A stretch of DNA of 64,000 nucleotides from an uncultured Desulfovibrio sp. (GCF_944324935.1 NZ_CALUYG010000007.1:1-64000), one strand, 5' to 3'; positions 9,542 to 20,108 are shown, numbered from the stretch's first letter. The notes: generated from the letters alone by a model not told the origin. Numbers and translations are program-made.

Positions 9542-10744
9542 ATGAGCACGGACGTGAAGAGCATGCACATGGGTCAGATCACCTCTTTCTTCATCCCCAA
9601 CGTGACGCTGGTGGGTGAAAATTGTTGCTCCGAAATCCCCAGGCGCCTGAAGAGCATCGGCGGCAAACGTCCGCTCATCGTGACCGACAAGGGGATCGCC
9701 GCCTGCGGCATCCTCAAGCACATCACCGACATTTTGGACAAGGCCCGCATGAAATACGTGGTGTATGACGGCACGGTGCCGAACCCCACGGACAAGAACG
9801 TGGCCGAAGCCACGGAGATGTACAAGGAAAACAAGTGCGACAGCCTCATCACCCTGGGCGGCGGCAGCTCCCATGACTGCGGCAAGGGTGTGGGCTTCGT
9901 GGTGAGCAACGGCGGCACCATCCACGATTACGAAGGCGTGGACAAATCCTCCAAGCCCTTCCCCCCCTATGTGGCCGTGAACACCACCGCCGGCACGGCC
10001 TCGGAAATGACCCGCTTCTGCATCATCACGGATACCTCCCGCAAGGTGAAAATGGCCATCGTGGACTGGCGCTGCACGCCCAGCGTGGCCATTGACGACC
10101 CGGTGCTTATGATGCACATGCCCGCTTCCCTCACGGCGGCCACGGGCATGGATGCCCTGACCCACGCCATCGAAGCCTATGTGTCCACCGCGGCGACGCC
10201 CATGACCGACGCCTGTGCCGAAAAGGCCATGGAATACATCAACCGCTATCTGCGCCGCTCCGTGGCCTGCGGCGCCAAAGACAAGGAAGCCCGCGAAGGC
10301 ATGTGCTACGCCCAGTATCTTGCCGGTATGGCCTTCAACAACGCCAGCCTGGGCCATGTGCATGCCATGGCGCATCAGCTGGGCGGCTTCTACGACCTGC
10401 CGCATGGTGAATGCAACGCCATCCTGCTGCCCCATGTCTGCGAATACAACCTCATCGCCTGCCGTCGCCGCTTCGGCCGCGTGGCCAAACTGCTGGGCGA
10501 GCGTGTGGACCACCTGAGCGCCAGCGAAGCCTCGCACCGCGCCATCGAGGCCATCAACATCCTTTCCCGTGACGTCAACATCCCCGAAGGCCTCATTGCC
10601 CTGGGCAAGAAATACGGCAAGGACGTCCGTGAGGAGGACATCCCCACCATGACCGCCAATGCCCAGAAGGACGCCTGCGGTCTGACCAATCCGCGCATTA
10701 TGACCGATGCCGCCGTGGCCGCCATCTACAAGGCCGCTCTCTGA
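9542..10744 (+). CDS. iron-containing alcohol dehydrogenase (possible sulfoacetaldehyde reductase)
   Basis: Group III Fe-dependent, NAD(H)-linked alcohol dehydrogenase, 400 aa. It shows the dinucleotide-binding LGGGSSHDCGKG (about residue 100), NTTAGTASEMTRF, and the metal site residues spread over AIDDPVLM, GMDALTHAIEAY and HAMAHQLGGFYDLPHGE. AAAAGGAG precedes the ATG. With tpa and ald 5-8 kb away, it is a reasonable candidate for the SarD-type reductase turning sulfoacetaldehyde into isethionate in taurine respiration; Desulfovibrio also uses very similar enzymes for ethanol. Sequence alone does not decide between these. Confidence 0.85.
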   Translation: MSTDVKSMHMGQITSFFIPNVTLVGENCCSEIPRRLKSIGGKRPLIVTDKGIAACGILKHITDILDKARMKYVVYDGTVPNPTDKNVAEATEMYKENKCDSLITLGGGSSHDCGKGVGFVVSNGGTIHDYEGVDKSSKPFPPYVAVNTTAGTASEMTRFCIITDTSRKVKMAIVDWRCTPSVAIDDPVLMMHMPASLTAATGMDALTHAIEAYVSTAATPMTDACAEKAMEYINRYLRRSVACGAKDKEAREGMCYAQYLAGMAFNNASLGHVHAMAHQLGGFYDLPHGECNAILLPHVCEYNLIACRRRFGRVAKLLGERVDHLSASEASHRAIEAINILSRDVNIPEGLIALGKKYGKDVREEDIPTMTANAQKDACGLTNPRIMTDAAVAAIYKAAL

Positions 10745-11073
10745 TCCCTGACGGATACTGACAGACGGGGAGGCCCGGCAGGGCCTTCCCGGTACGATGC
10801 AGTCCCCTCGCCGCCGTGCGGGGGGACTTTTTCATGGGCGAACGCCTCCCCCCCGCTGTCCGAGGCCGATGACCGGAGCGCGGGGCCGAGAGAAGGGGCG
10901 ATATGCGGTCCGCGGCCTTTTTATGGGGAAAGCGTCTGTTACATTTTGAAATAGTAATGCTTTCAGCATGTTAGAATGAGGAGGCTTTATCAGGAAATAT
11001 TCCTTGTATTTTCCCGCCTAAAGCGTAGCCTGTATCCGACGATAAGCTAAGAAACCTTGTGGAGGAGCTTTCT
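10745..11073. other. intergenic region before the chemoreceptor gene
   Basis: About 330 bases. The first 90 hold the terminator hairpins. The A/T-rich stretch 10915-11000 probably contains the promoter of the chemoreceptor gene; no consensus boxes stand out. Confidence 0.4.
10801..10833 (+). terminator. terminator of the iron alcohol dehydrogenase gene
   Basis: Stem AGTCCCC/GGGGGACT around a 13-base loop, followed by TTTTT, 57 bases after the stop codon. A second GC-rich hairpin (10770-10792) precedes it. Confidence 0.75.
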
Positions 11074-12732
11074 ATGGGTATTGTTCTGCATGCCGTACTC
11101 CTGGTGCTGGCAGTCATACTTGCCGTCGCTGGTACTGCCGGCGTGGTGGGAACTCTGCTGCTGGGCCTGCTGATCGTGGGCTGTCTGGCGGGGATCGGGC
11201 TTGCCGTTCTGGCAGAGCGGGAGAAAAAACGCATGCGGGAGGTACTGGGCCCCGGGGCTGCCGCGTCGGGCAGCCTGGCGGAGCAGGCGGGCGCTTTGCT
11301 GCGGCGGGAGCGGGAGCAGAGCGCTGCCCGTACCAGCGAGCTGGAAAGCAGGCTGGCCGCGGCGGAGTCGGAGCGTGCGGCTGCCCGCGGCGAGGCGGAC
11401 AAGGCCGCGGCCGAACTCAGGGATCTCCAGGCGCAGGTGGCGACGCGTAAGCAGCTGCTGGCCAAGGCCAATGGCGTATGCCTGGGCCTTTCCGAGGAGA
11501 CGCGCAGCATCTCGCAGGTGGTGGCCAATGTGAACCACGGCGTGGAAGTGCAGCGCTACCAGCTTGAGGAGACCAGCTCAGCCATGACCCAGATCAGCGA
11601 CGCCGCGGTGGAATCGGCCCGGCGCGTGCAGGAGCTGTCCGACAGCGCCGAGACCTCGCGCAGCAAGGCCAGCGTGGGCGAGCAGGACGTGCGCAGCGCC
11701 GTGTCGTCCATCGACTCCGTCAAGGAGACCATCCTGCACCTCAAGGAGGCGATGGACAAGCTGGGCCAGCGGGCCAGCAGCATCGGGCAGGTGATGAGCG
11801 TCATCAACGAGGTGGCCGATCAGACCAATCTGCTGGCGCTCAATGCGGCCATCGAAGCGGCTCGAGCTGGTGAGGCCGGGCGCGGTTTCGCCGTGGTGGC
11901 CGACGAAGTGCGCAAGCTGGCCGAAAAGACCATGAGCGCCACCAAGGAGGTGGAGGATGCCGTCCGCGCCATCCAGGACGAGACCCACAACAACGTGCAG
12001 GCCGTGGAAGCCGCGGCGCAACTGACGGTGGAAGGGGCGGAGCGCGCCGGCCGCGCGGGCGAGTTCATGGGCGAGATCATCAATTGTATGGAGCAGACGG
12101 CCGATCATCTCAAGGTCATCGCCTCGGCCGTGGCGGAGCAGTCCGGCCAGAGCAGCCAGACGAGCACATCGCTTGCGGCCATCCATCAGGTCGCCGAGGA
12201 AAACGCGGACAATATGGAGAGCTTCACGGGCTCCATCCTTTCGCTCAAGAGCGGCATCGAGGATCTCGGCATGATCGTCAGTGCGCTGTTCAGCGGCAAT
12301 CTGGAGATGGCCTCGTCGAGCGACAAGTTCGTGCAGTGGACGGACAAGCTCAATATCGGCGTCCAGCTGGTGGACGAACAGCACCGCATGCTGTGCAGCT
12401 ACATCAATGATCTGTACAGCGCCATGAAGCACAATTCCGCCAAGGATGAACTGGCGAGCATCATGCAGCATCTGCGCGAGTACACCGCGTCCCATTTCAG
12501 CACCGAAGAGCAGCTTTTCGAGCATTCGGCCTATCCGCATACCCGCGAGCACAAGGAAGTGCATCGCCGCTTCGTGAGCAAGCTGGAAGAGTTCGAGTCC
12601 CAGATCAAGAACGGCACCACCACGGTCAGCATGGATCTGCTGGCCTTCCTCAAGGACTGGCTCATCAACCATATCCAGGGTACCGACCCGGGCTACGTCT
12701 CCTATCTCAAGGGGCACGGCAAGAATCGCTGA
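11074..12732 (+). CDS. methyl-accepting chemotaxis protein with C-terminal hemerythrin domain
   Basis: 552 aa chemoreceptor. Residues about 4-50 form a tight hydrophobic pair of membrane helices with no periplasmic sensor domain. A coiled-coil stretch follows, then the MCP signalling domain with the hairpin tip [23 protein letters not shown] at about residues 249-270. The last about 130 residues are a bacteriohemerythrin: [19 protein letters not shown], then [18 protein letters not shown] and INHIQGTD supply the di-iron histidine and carboxylate ligands. Sensing of O2 or redox by the cytoplasmic di-iron domain is likely, as in DcrH of Desulfovibrio vulgaris. The ATG at 11074 has GGAGGAG in front; an earlier GTG lies inside that site. 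Confidence 0.92.
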   Translation: MGIVLHAVLLVLAVILAVAGTAGVVGTLLLGLLIVGCLAGIGLAVLAEREKKRMREVLGPGAAASGSLAEQAGALLRREREQSAARTSELESRLAAAESERAAARGEADKAAAELRDLQAQVATRKQLLAKANGVCLGLSEETRSISQVVANVNHGVEVQRYQLEETSSAMTQISDAAVESARRVQELSDSAETSRSKASVGEQDVRSAVSSIDSVKETILHLKEAMDKLGQRASSIGQVMSVINEVADQTNLLALNAAIEAARAGEAGRGFAVVADEVRKLAEKTMSATKEVEDAVRAIQDETHNNVQAVEAAAQLTVEGAERAGRAGEFMGEIINCMEQTADHLKVIASAVAEQSGQSSQTSTSLAAIHQVAEENADNMESFTGSILSLKSGIEDLGMIVSALFSGNLEMASSSDKFVQWTDKLNIGVQLVDEQHRMLCSYINDLYSAMKHNSAKDELASIMQHLREYTASHFSTEEQLFEHSAYPHTREHKEVHRRFVSKLEEFESQIKNGTTTVSMDLLAFLKDWLINHIQGTDPGYVSYLKGHGKNR

Positions 12733-12772
12733 GCGGCGTGACCGCGCATTTCGCTCCCCAAGCGACGACAGA

Positions 12773-12803
12773 GGGCATCCGGCGGAAAGCCGGATGCCCT
12801 TTA
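12773..12803 (+). terminator. terminator of the chemoreceptor gene
   Basis: Perfect 11-bp stem GGGCATCCGGC/GCCGGATGCCC with a short loop, followed by TTTA, 40 bases after the stop. Confidence 0.75.
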
Positions 12804-12829
12804 TGCCGCTCGTGCACGGGCGCAGGTCC

Positions 12830-12859
12830 AAAAAAACGCCCGGGCGGGACGCCCGGGCG
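12830..12859 (-). terminator. terminator of pdxST
   Basis: Perfect 10-bp CGCCCGGGCG repeat pair around GGA. On the minus strand it is followed by seven Ts, 27 bases past the pdxT stop. Convergent with the chemoreceptor terminator. Confidence 0.8.
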
Positions 12860-12885
12860 CTGTCAATGGTCAGGGAGGATGCCGA

Positions 12886-13479
12886 TCAGGCGGGCAGCAT
12901 GGCCAGAAAGGCGGCATGCAGCCGAGTGTCCGGCGTCAGCTCGGGATGGAAGGATGTGGCAAGGATGTTGCCTTGCCGCACGGCCACGATCCGTTCGCCC
13001 GCTCCGCCGTGCGCCGCCATGTCCACGCGGGCCAGCACCTCCACATCCGGGCCCACCGCCGTGATGAGCGGCGCACGGATGAAGACGGCCCGCAGGGGAG
13101 CGTCCAGCCCGGCAACGGCAAGGTCCGTCTCAAAGCTGTCCGCCTGCCGGCCGAAGGCATTACGGCGTACCGAGGCGTGCAGCAGGCCGATACGCGGCTG
13201 GTCCGAGGCCTCGATGGTCTCGCAGAGCAGGATGAGCCCGGCGCAACTGCCGTAGACGGGCATGCCCGCGGCGATGCGCTCGCGGACAGGCTCCAGCATG
13301 CCGAGTTCCGTCAGCAGCTTGCCCATGACGGTACTTTCGCCGCCGGGAAGGATAAGGGCGTCGATGCCGTCCAGATGGCTGCGCTGGCGCAGCTCCCGGA
13401 CATCGGCTCCCAGGCGGGAGACGGCGGCCGCATGCTCCCGGAACGCCCCCTGCAACGCAAGAACGCCTATCAGCGCCAT
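12886..13479 (-). CDS. pdxT: pyridoxal 5'-phosphate synthase glutaminase subunit
   Basis: Class I glutamine amidotransferase that hydrolyses glutamine and channels ammonia to PdxS for DXP-independent vitamin B6 synthesis. 197 aa from MALIGVLALQGAFREH. Motifs: LPGGESTVMGKLL, the nucleophile cysteine in VYGSCAGLILL (about residue 78), and the catalytic His/Glu in ATSFHPELTPD near the C-terminus. The start lies two bases after the pdxS stop, so the two are translated together. Earlier in-frame starts lie inside pdxS and are rejected. Confidence 0.95.
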   Translation of the reverse strand: MALIGVLALQGAFREHAAAVSRLGADVRELRQRSHLDGIDALILPGGESTVMGKLLTELGMLEPVRERIAAGMPVYGSCAGLILLCETIEASDQPRIGLLHASVRRNAFGRQADSFETDLAVAGLDAPLRAVFIRAPLITAVGPDVEVLARVDMAAHGGAGERIVAVRQGNILATSFHPELTPDTRLHAAFLAMLPA

Positions 13480-13480
13480 C

Positions 13481-14362
13481 CTACCAGCCCCGTTCCTGCA
13501 TGCGGTCGGCCGCGGGGATGGCGGATATCTCGATGCCGACCATGGGCTCGCCGAGATCTTTGGAGATCTCGGCAAGCATCGTGTAGTCGTTGTAGTTGGT
13601 CACCGCCTGCACGATGGCGCGGGCACGCCTGGCCGGATCGCCGGACTTGAAGATGCCTGAGCCCACGAAGACGCCGTCGCAGCCAAGCTGCATCATAAGC
13701 GCCGCATCGGCAGGGGTGGCGATGCCGCCGGCGGCGAAATTCACCACCGGCAGACGGCCTTCCTTGCGGACGATCCGGCAGATCTCCAGCGGAGCGCCGA
13801 TCTCCTTGGCGTAATTGGCCACTTCATCTTCGGGCAGCGAGCAGAGACGGCGGATGTCGTCCAGCACCTGGCGGCAGTGCCGCACGGCCTCGATGACGTT
13901 GCCCGTGCCGGGCTCGCCCTTGGTGCGGATCATGGCCGCCCCTTCGGCGATGCGGCGCAGGGCTTCCCCCAGGTTGCGGCAACCGCAGACGAAGGGCACG
14001 GTGAACTCCCGCTTGTTGATGTGATGCTTGTCATCGGCGGGCGTCAGCACTTCGCTCTCGTCGATGTAATCCACTCCCAGAGCTTCCAGGATGCGCGCCT
14101 CCACAAAATGACCGATGCGCGCCTTGGCCATGACAGGGATGGTCACGGCTTTCATAATGCGTTCCACGATGGTAGGATCGGCCATCCGGGCGACTCCCCC
14201 GGCGGCACGGATGTCCGCAGGCACGCGCTCCAGTGCCATAACGGCGCAGGCCCCGGCATCCTGGGCGATTTTCGCCTGTTCGGGATCGGTCACATCCATG
14301 ATCACGCCTCCCTTGAGCATCTCTGCGAGGCCCGTTTTAAGGCGAAGGGTACCCTGCTCCAT
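13481..14362 (-). CDS. pdxS: pyridoxal 5'-phosphate synthase lyase subunit
   Basis: PdxS builds PLP from ribose 5-phosphate (or ribulose 5-phosphate), glyceraldehyde 3-phosphate and ammonia. 293 aa, normal length. Diagnostic stretches: [14 protein letters not shown], the sugar-binding lysine in [27 protein letters not shown], and [21 protein letters not shown], then [11 protein letters not shown]. First gene of the pdxST operon. Confidence 0.97.
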   Translation of the reverse strand: MEQGTLRLKTGLAEMLKGGVIMDVTDPEQAKIAQDAGACAVMALERVPADIRAAGGVARMADPTIVERIMKAVTIPVMAKARIGHFVEARILEALGVDYIDESEVLTPADDKHHINKREFTVPFVCGCRNLGEALRRIAEGAAMIRTKGEPGTGNVIEAVRHCRQVLDDIRRLCSLPEDEVANYAKEIGAPLEICRIVRKEGRLPVVNFAAGGIATPADAALMMQLGCDGVFVGSGIFKSGDPARRARAIVQAVTNYNDYTMLAEISKDLGEPMVGIEISAIPAADRMQERGW

Positions 14363-14437
14363 AGTGTAGCTCTCCTTTATGGACCGGAATTCCGGAAAAA
14401 TGGGGATGAACGCCGCAACTACGCGGCAAGACTGCCC

Positions 14438-14465
14438 ATAGTAAGGAAATCGGCGCAGCTTGCAA
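14438..14465 (-). promoter_or_regulatory. candidate promoter of pdxST
   Basis: On the minus strand TTGCAA (14465-14460), a 16-base spacer and TACTAT (14443-14438) lie about 76 bases before pdxS. Both boxes match the sigma-70 consensus at four positions. Confidence 0.4.
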
Positions 14466-14564
14466 GCATTTTTTTTGATGTCGTACGCTGTGCGCGGCGG
14501 GGGAAAAGACCTTGCTTTTCGACAGGCGGCGGTCTACAAACAAATTTTATGGTGAGAGAAGACT

Positions 14565-15461
14565 ATGAGCAGGATATTCGTGCGTTTGCCTCTGGTGCGC
14601 GGGCCGCTTGCCGGGGAACAGGCCCCGGCCTGTCTTGCGGCGCTGCCCCGGCTGCGGCCGGGACTGCCTGAGACCGGCATGCCGGACGGGGCGGCGGGCG
14701 GCGCGCCCGCCCCGCAGGGACCGTGGTACACGCCCGCGAACTTGCCGCTGTCCCCGCGCCAGGCGCTGGCCTGTCTGCGGGATCTGCAGGCCATGACGGA
14801 CGCCGCGCTTTCCGGTACGCCGCTGCGCGCCTGGCAGGGCGGGCAGGCGGCATCCCTGCGGGGACAGGCCGAGAGCGCGGCCCGGTCGGCCTTTGCCGCC
14901 GGGGCGGGCGACGAGACGGCGGCGCTGGCGGCGGCTGAGGCCGCCGAGGAACGGGAGCGGCTTTGCCGGGCACAGCGGCTGTTGCTGCTCTGCTGGCTCC
15001 AGGAGGAGCGTCTTGCCGAGATGGCCGCGCTGCACCGGCGGTATGCCGGCGATCGTGCCCAGCTGGCCGCCACGCTTGACGACGGCCGGGAGCGCACGGA
15101 GGCCCCGGCGGGCCTGCCGGACGACATCCTGCGGGCGACGACGCCCGATCTGCCGGCGGAGGCCGCCGCGCTGGCGGCCATGCTGCCGCCGTGGCAGCGG
15201 GTGCTTGATGCCGCGCTCGATTTTTTGCCGCAGGGGGCCGTCATCGTGGCCGAAGCCGGCCTGCGCGAGGCCCTGCTGGAACGCGACGACCTTGCTCCGG
15301 CGGCGGCGGAGCTGCGGGCGGCCGTCGCGGGGGAGGGCGGGCCAGCCCTGCTGAGCCTCACCGCGCCGATCTGGCGCGTGCTGCTGCGCCCGCGCTGCCC
15401 GGACTGCTGTTCCCGCTGGGAACGATCCATCACTCTGCTGACATGGGGGGACGGCGCATGA
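14565..15461 (+). CDS. hypothetical protein
   Basis: 298 aa, unrecognised. It is rich in Ala, Leu, Arg and Pro, with no signal peptide or membrane segment. A central helical stretch (residues about 95-165) is strongly biased toward Ala/Glu/Arg, suggesting a coiled coil. Near the C-terminus a CPDCC motif (about residue 279) could bind a metal. Its stop overlaps the next gene's start (ATGA), so it is translationally coupled to the HAD phosphatase and probably works with it. The frame is long and fully GC-biased like its neighbours, which supports it as a real gene. Confidence 0.7.
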   Translation: MSRIFVRLPLVRGPLAGEQAPACLAALPRLRPGLPETGMPDGAAGGAPAPQGPWYTPANLPLSPRQALACLRDLQAMTDAALSGTPLRAWQGGQAASLRGQAESAARSAFAAGAGDETAALAAAEAAEERERLCRAQRLLLLCWLQEERLAEMAALHRRYAGDRAQLAATLDDGRERTEAPAGLPDDILRATTPDLPAEAAALAAMLPPWQRVLDAALDFLPQGAVIVAEAGLREALLERDDLAPAAAELRAAVAGEGGPALLSLTAPIWRVLLRPRCPDCCSRWERSITLLTWGDGA

Positions 15462-16126
15462 GCGGGCTGTTTCCGCAGGGGCTCGGCGGCGTCATCTTTG
15501 ATTGCGACGGTGTCATCATCGACTCTCGCGCGGCCAATGACCAGTACTACAACCGGATACTTGCCCATTTCGGTCTGCCGCCCATGACGCCGGAGCAGGA
15601 GCGCTTTTCCTTCATGGCCACGGCCCGGCAGGCGCTGGAGCATATTTTGCCGGACGAGCTGCACGGGCAGATAGATCACGTCACCAGCGAAGTGGTGGTC
15701 TACCGGCGGGACATCCTGCCGCTGCTGCGCCTGTGCGAGGGCTTCCGGGAGATGGTGGGCTGGCTGCACGCTCACGGCGTACGCATGGCCGTGGACACCA
15801 ACCGCACGCACATCGGCATGCAAACGGTTCTGGACATTTTCGGCCTGCCTCCCTATTTTAATCCTGTGGTCGCCGCGGATACTCCCGGCATCCTGCCCAA
15901 GCCCAGCCCGCAGGGCCCGGAACATATCCTGGCGGTCTGGAAGCTGCCGCCGGAGCGCGTGCTCTTTGTGGGGGACAGTCCCCATGACGGCAGGGCGGCG
16001 GGCGCGGCAGGCATACCGTTCGCCTCCTTCGGCAACGAGGAGCTGGCCGGGGACATCGTGGCCGTGAACTATGCCGCTCTTCGGGCGGCTCTGACAGACA
16101 GCGTGGAGCAGCAAGCGTGTTCGTGA
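15458..16126 (+). CDS. HAD-family hydrolase (phosphatase-like)
   Basis: 222 aa member of the beta-phosphoglucomutase/Gph-like HAD group. Motif I is VIFDCDGVIIDSR near the N-terminus, followed by a helical cap. Motif II threonine is in VDTNRTHIG, the motif III lysine in LPKPSPQGPEHI, and motif IV in VLFVGDSPHDGRAA. It probably removes phosphate from a small metabolite, substrate unknown. The ATG at 15458 overlaps the upstream stop; the longer reading would overlap more and has no ribosome site. It overlaps yggT by 10 bases. Confidence 0.85.
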   Translation: MSGLFPQGLGGVIFDCDGVIIDSRAANDQYYNRILAHFGLPPMTPEQERFSFMATARQALEHILPDELHGQIDHVTSEVVVYRRDILPLLRLCEGFREMVGWLHAHGVRMAVDTNRTHIGMQTVLDIFGLPPYFNPVVAADTPGILPKPSPQGPEHILAVWKLPPERVLFVGDSPHDGRAAGAAGIPFASFGNEELAGDIVAVNYAALRAALTDSVEQQACS

Positions 16127-16416
16127 TTCAAAATATCCTTATGGCCGTGGGGAGCGTGCTCGGCACGCTGCTCAATCTCTATTTCTGGATCGTCATCATC
16201 GCGGCGGTCATCACCTGGGTGCGCCCGGATCCCTACAATCCCATCGTGCGCGCCCTGCGCATTATGACGGAGCCGGTGTTTTACTACGTCCGCAAATGGA
16301 TGCCCTTCACCTATCGGGCGGGGATCGATTTTTCCCCCGTGGTGGTGCTGCTGGCCATTCAGCTGGTCAACCAGATCGTGGTACGCTCCCTCATACAGTA
16401 CGCCGCCACCATGTAG
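16117..16416 (+). CDS. YggT-family membrane protein
   Basis: 99 aa with two hydrophobic segments (about residues 8-33 and 71-90) and the family hallmark WVRPDPYNPIVRALRIMTEP between them. It uses a GTG start with GGAG nine bases upstream, inside the end of the HAD gene. The family is linked to membrane or cell-division functions; the exact role is unknown. Confidence 0.85.
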   Translation: MFVIQNILMAVGSVLGTLLNLYFWIVIIAAVITWVRPDPYNPIVRALRIMTEPVFYYVRKWMPFTYRAGIDFSPVVVLLAIQLVNQIVVRSLIQYAATM

Positions 16417-16559
16417 ATCGCCCTGCCGCGGTGACGGCGCGCATCCGATGCCGGAGCGCGGACGGCATGCGCCGGACGCGGATCCGCCGGCGGGACGCCC
16501 CGACAGCGACATCGTTTCATGCCCAGCCGGGCTTCAACCCCTAACACTGGAGATTTCTT

Positions 16560-16790
16560 ATGGATCAGCACGAAATTGAACTTCTGGAAAAGTTGGCCCC
16601 CACTGATCCGGAGCTGAAATCCCTCTGGGAAGACCATGTGCTCTATGAAAAGCAGGTGGAAAAGCTGGAAGCCAAGGCGTTCCGTACCCCCACCGAGGAG
16701 CAGACCCTCAAGCAGTTGAAGAAGCAGAAGCTTGAAGGCAAGACCAGATTGATGGAATTGTTGGATAGACATCGCGCCGAAGACAAATAG
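16560..16790 (+). CDS. DUF465 (YdcH-like) small protein
   Basis: 76 aa, charged and entirely helical: EIELLEKLAPTDPELK, then LWEDHVLYEKQVEKLE and EEQTLKQLKKQKLEGK. This is the two-helix hairpin of the DUF465 family. It stands 21 bases before ilvB and is likely the first gene of the ilv operon. No biochemical function is known. Confidence 0.85.
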   Translation: MDQHEIELLEKLAPTDPELKSLWEDHVLYEKQVEKLEAKAFRTPTEEQTLKQLKKQKLEGKTRLMELLDRHRAEDK

Positions 16791-16811
16791 CGGCGCAGGA
16801 GCCTTATCGCT

Positions 16812-18503
16812 ATGGAACTCACAGGTGCACAGATTCTCCTTGAATCCCTGAAAAAGGAAGGGGTGGACGTGCTGTTCGGCTATCCGGGCGGCGCTGTCCT
16901 TGATATTTATGATGAACTGCCGCGCCATCCCGAGCTGAAGCATATCCTGGTGCGGCACGAGCAAGGGGCTGTGCACGCGGCCGACGGCTATGCCCGCGCT
17001 TCCGGAAAGGTGGGCGTCTGTCTGGTGACCTCCGGTCCCGGCGCCACCAATACGGTCACGGGCATAGCCACGGCCTACTGTGACTCCATTCCGCTTGTGG
17101 TCTTCACCGGGCAGGTCCCCACCAAGCTCATCGGCAACGACGCTTTCCAGGAAGTGGACATCGTGGGCATCACCCGCCCCTGCACCAAGCACAATTTCCT
17201 GGTCAAGGACATCCGCAAGCTGGCCAAGACCATCCGGCAGGCCTTCTATCTGGCTCGTTCCGGGCGGCCCGGCCCCGTGCTGGTGGACCTGCCCAAGGAC
17301 GTGATGCAGGCCCACGCGGAATTCGTCTGGCCTGAAGACATCTACATGCGCAGCTACAACCCCACCTACAAGCCCAACCTCAATCAGTTGCGGCGCGCGG
17401 TGGAAGTGCTGGCGCAGGCCCGGCGTCCCATGATCCTGGCCGGCGGCGGCGTCATCATGTCCGATGCGGCGGCGACCCTCAAGGATCTGGCCCATACCCT
17501 GCATCTGCCCGTGTGCTGCACGCTCATGGGGCTTGGGGCCTTCCCGGCCACGGACGATCTCTGGCTGGGCATGGTGGGCATGCACGGGGCCTATGCGGCC
17601 AACATGGCCATCAACAATGCCGATGTGCTCGTCTGCGTGGGGGCGCGCTTCGATGACCGGGTGACCGGCAAGATCTCCGCCTTTGCCTCGCACGCGCGCA
17701 TCATCCACATCGACATCGACCCCACCTCCATCCGCAAGAACGTGGAAGTGGACGTGCCCGTGGTGGGCGACTGCAAGCTGGCGCTTGCCGGCATGCTGGA
17801 CATCGCGGCGGGCAAGATGGCTCATGTGGACTGGCGGGGCGACCATGAGGCCTGGCTGGAGACCGTGGCCCAGTGGAAGCAGAGCAAACCTCTTGGCTAT
17901 ATCCGCAACGACCACATCAAGCCGCAGCACGTCATCGAGGAGGTCTATGCCCTCACCGGCGGCGAGGCCATCATCACCACGGAAGTGGGGCAGAACCAGA
18001 TGTGGGCGGCGCAGTTCTACCCCTTCACCCGGCCCCGTACCCTGCTGACCAGCGGTGGGCTCGGCACGATGGGCTACGGCTTCCCGGCCTCCATCGGGGC
18101 ACAGTGCGCCTTCCCGGAGCGCAAGGTCATCGCCGTCGCCGGCGACGGCTCCATCCAGATGAACATCCAGGAGCTGGCCACCGTGGTACAGTATCGTCTG
18201 CCCATCAAGGTCATCATCCTCAACAACCGGCATCTGGGCATGGTGCGCCAGTGGCAGGAGCTCTTCTACGACCGCAACTACAGCTTCACCAACATGGAGG
18301 CGCAGCCCGATTTCGTGAAGCTGGCCGAGGCTTACGGCGCCGAGGGCTACCGCATCTCCCGGCCCGAGGATCTGCGCCCGGTGCTGGAGGCCGCGCTGTC
18401 CTCCCCCAATCCGGCCATCGTGGACGTGACCGTGGAGCGCGAGGAAAACGTCTATCCCATGGTGCCCGCCGGGGCGGCCCTGGACGAGATGCTCTTGGTG
18501 TAG
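16812..18503 (+). CDS. ilvB: acetolactate synthase large subunit
   Basis: ThDP- and FAD-dependent acetohydroxyacid synthase catalytic subunit, first committed step of valine/leucine/isoleucine synthesis. 563 aa. Motifs: GYPGGAVLDIYDEL, the catalytic glutamate in RHEQGAVHAADGYAR, LVTSGPGATN, the FAD region GARFDDRVTGK, and the ThDP/Mg site AVAGDGSIQMNIQEL ending in NNRHLGMVRQWQ. Followed 10 bases later by the regulatory subunit. Confidence 0.97.
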   Translation: MELTGAQILLESLKKEGVDVLFGYPGGAVLDIYDELPRHPELKHILVRHEQGAVHAADGYARASGKVGVCLVTSGPGATNTVTGIATAYCDSIPLVVFTGQVPTKLIGNDAFQEVDIVGITRPCTKHNFLVKDIRKLAKTIRQAFYLARSGRPGPVLVDLPKDVMQAHAEFVWPEDIYMRSYNPTYKPNLNQLRRAVEVLAQARRPMILAGGGVIMSDAAATLKDLAHTLHLPVCCTLMGLGAFPATDDLWLGMVGMHGAYAANMAINNADVLVCVGARFDDRVTGKISAFASHARIIHIDIDPTSIRKNVEVDVPVVGDCKLALAGMLDIAAGKMAHVDWRGDHEAWLETVAQWKQSKPLGYIRNDHIKPQHVIEEVYALTGGEAIITTEVGQNQMWAAQFYPFTRPRTLLTSGGLGTMGYGFPASIGAQCAFPERKVIAVAGDGSIQMNIQELATVVQYRLPIKVIILNNRHLGMVRQWQELFYDRNYSFTNMEAQPDFVKLAEAYGAEGYRISRPEDLRPVLEAALSSPNPAIVDVTVEREENVYPMVPAGAALDEMLLV

Positions 18504-18513
18504 GAGGGGCGGC

Positions 18514-19005
18514 ATGGAACGACATGTGCTTTCTGTTCTGGTGGAGAATGAGCCCGGCGTGCTCTCCCGCGTGGCGGGGCTCTTCAGCGGGCGCGGCTTC
18601 AACATCGATTCGCTCAATGTGGCCCCCACGCTGGAAGAGGGCGTCTCGCACATGACCATCACCACCTATGGCGACAGTCAGATCCTGGAGCAGATTATGA
18701 AGCAGCTCCACAAGATCGTGTCCGTCATCAAGGTTGTGGATTTTGCCGACATCCCCGCCGTTGAGCGGGAAATGATGTTCGTCAAGGTGCAGGCCGAAGG
18801 GGCCATGCGCGGGGAGATCCTGCGCACGGTGGAGATCTTCCGTTGCAAGGTCGTGGACGTGAGCGCGACGGAAATGACCATCGAGGCCACCGGCGACCAC
18901 GGCAAGCTGGAGGCCATCATCAGCCTGCTGCACCGCTTCGGCATCAAGGAACTGGCGCGTACCGGCTCCGTGGCCATGCGCCGCTCCAAAAAGCTGGCGG
19001 AGTAG
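18514..19005 (+). CDS. ilvN: acetolactate synthase small (regulatory) subunit
   Basis: 163 aa with an N-terminal ACT domain beginning RHVLSVLVENEPGVLSRVAGLFSGRG and a C-terminal IlvH-type domain (residues about 85-160). It binds valine and controls IlvB. GGAGG is placed before the ATG. The long (ilvH-like) form is complete. Confidence 0.95.
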   Translation: MERHVLSVLVENEPGVLSRVAGLFSGRGFNIDSLNVAPTLEEGVSHMTITTYGDSQILEQIMKQLHKIVSVIKVVDFADIPAVEREMMFVKVQAEGAMRGEILRTVEIFRCKVVDVSATEMTIEATGDHGKLEAIISLLHRFGIKELARTGSVAMRRSKKLAE

Positions 19006-19051
19006 GCGTCCGCGAGACTTGACTTTTGCCGCGAAGCGGCACAACAATTTT

Positions 19052-19078
19052 CCTCCCGCCCCGTGCGGGAGGATTTTT
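19052..19078 (+). terminator. terminator or attenuator between ilvN and ilvC
   Basis: Stem CCTCCCGC/GCGGGAGG with a 5-base loop followed by ATTTTT. It lies inside what is otherwise an ilvBNC cluster, 28 bases before ilvC, so it may lower ilvC transcription or mean ilvC has its own promoter. Confidence 0.65.
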
Positions 19079-19088
19079 AGTAGCATAA

Positions 19089-20108
<1,020 letters not shown>

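Noticed and set aside
16359..18665. 768-aa minus-strand frame opposite ilvB
   Set aside because: ilvB is unmistakable; the frame is an antisense artefact of high GC at third positions.
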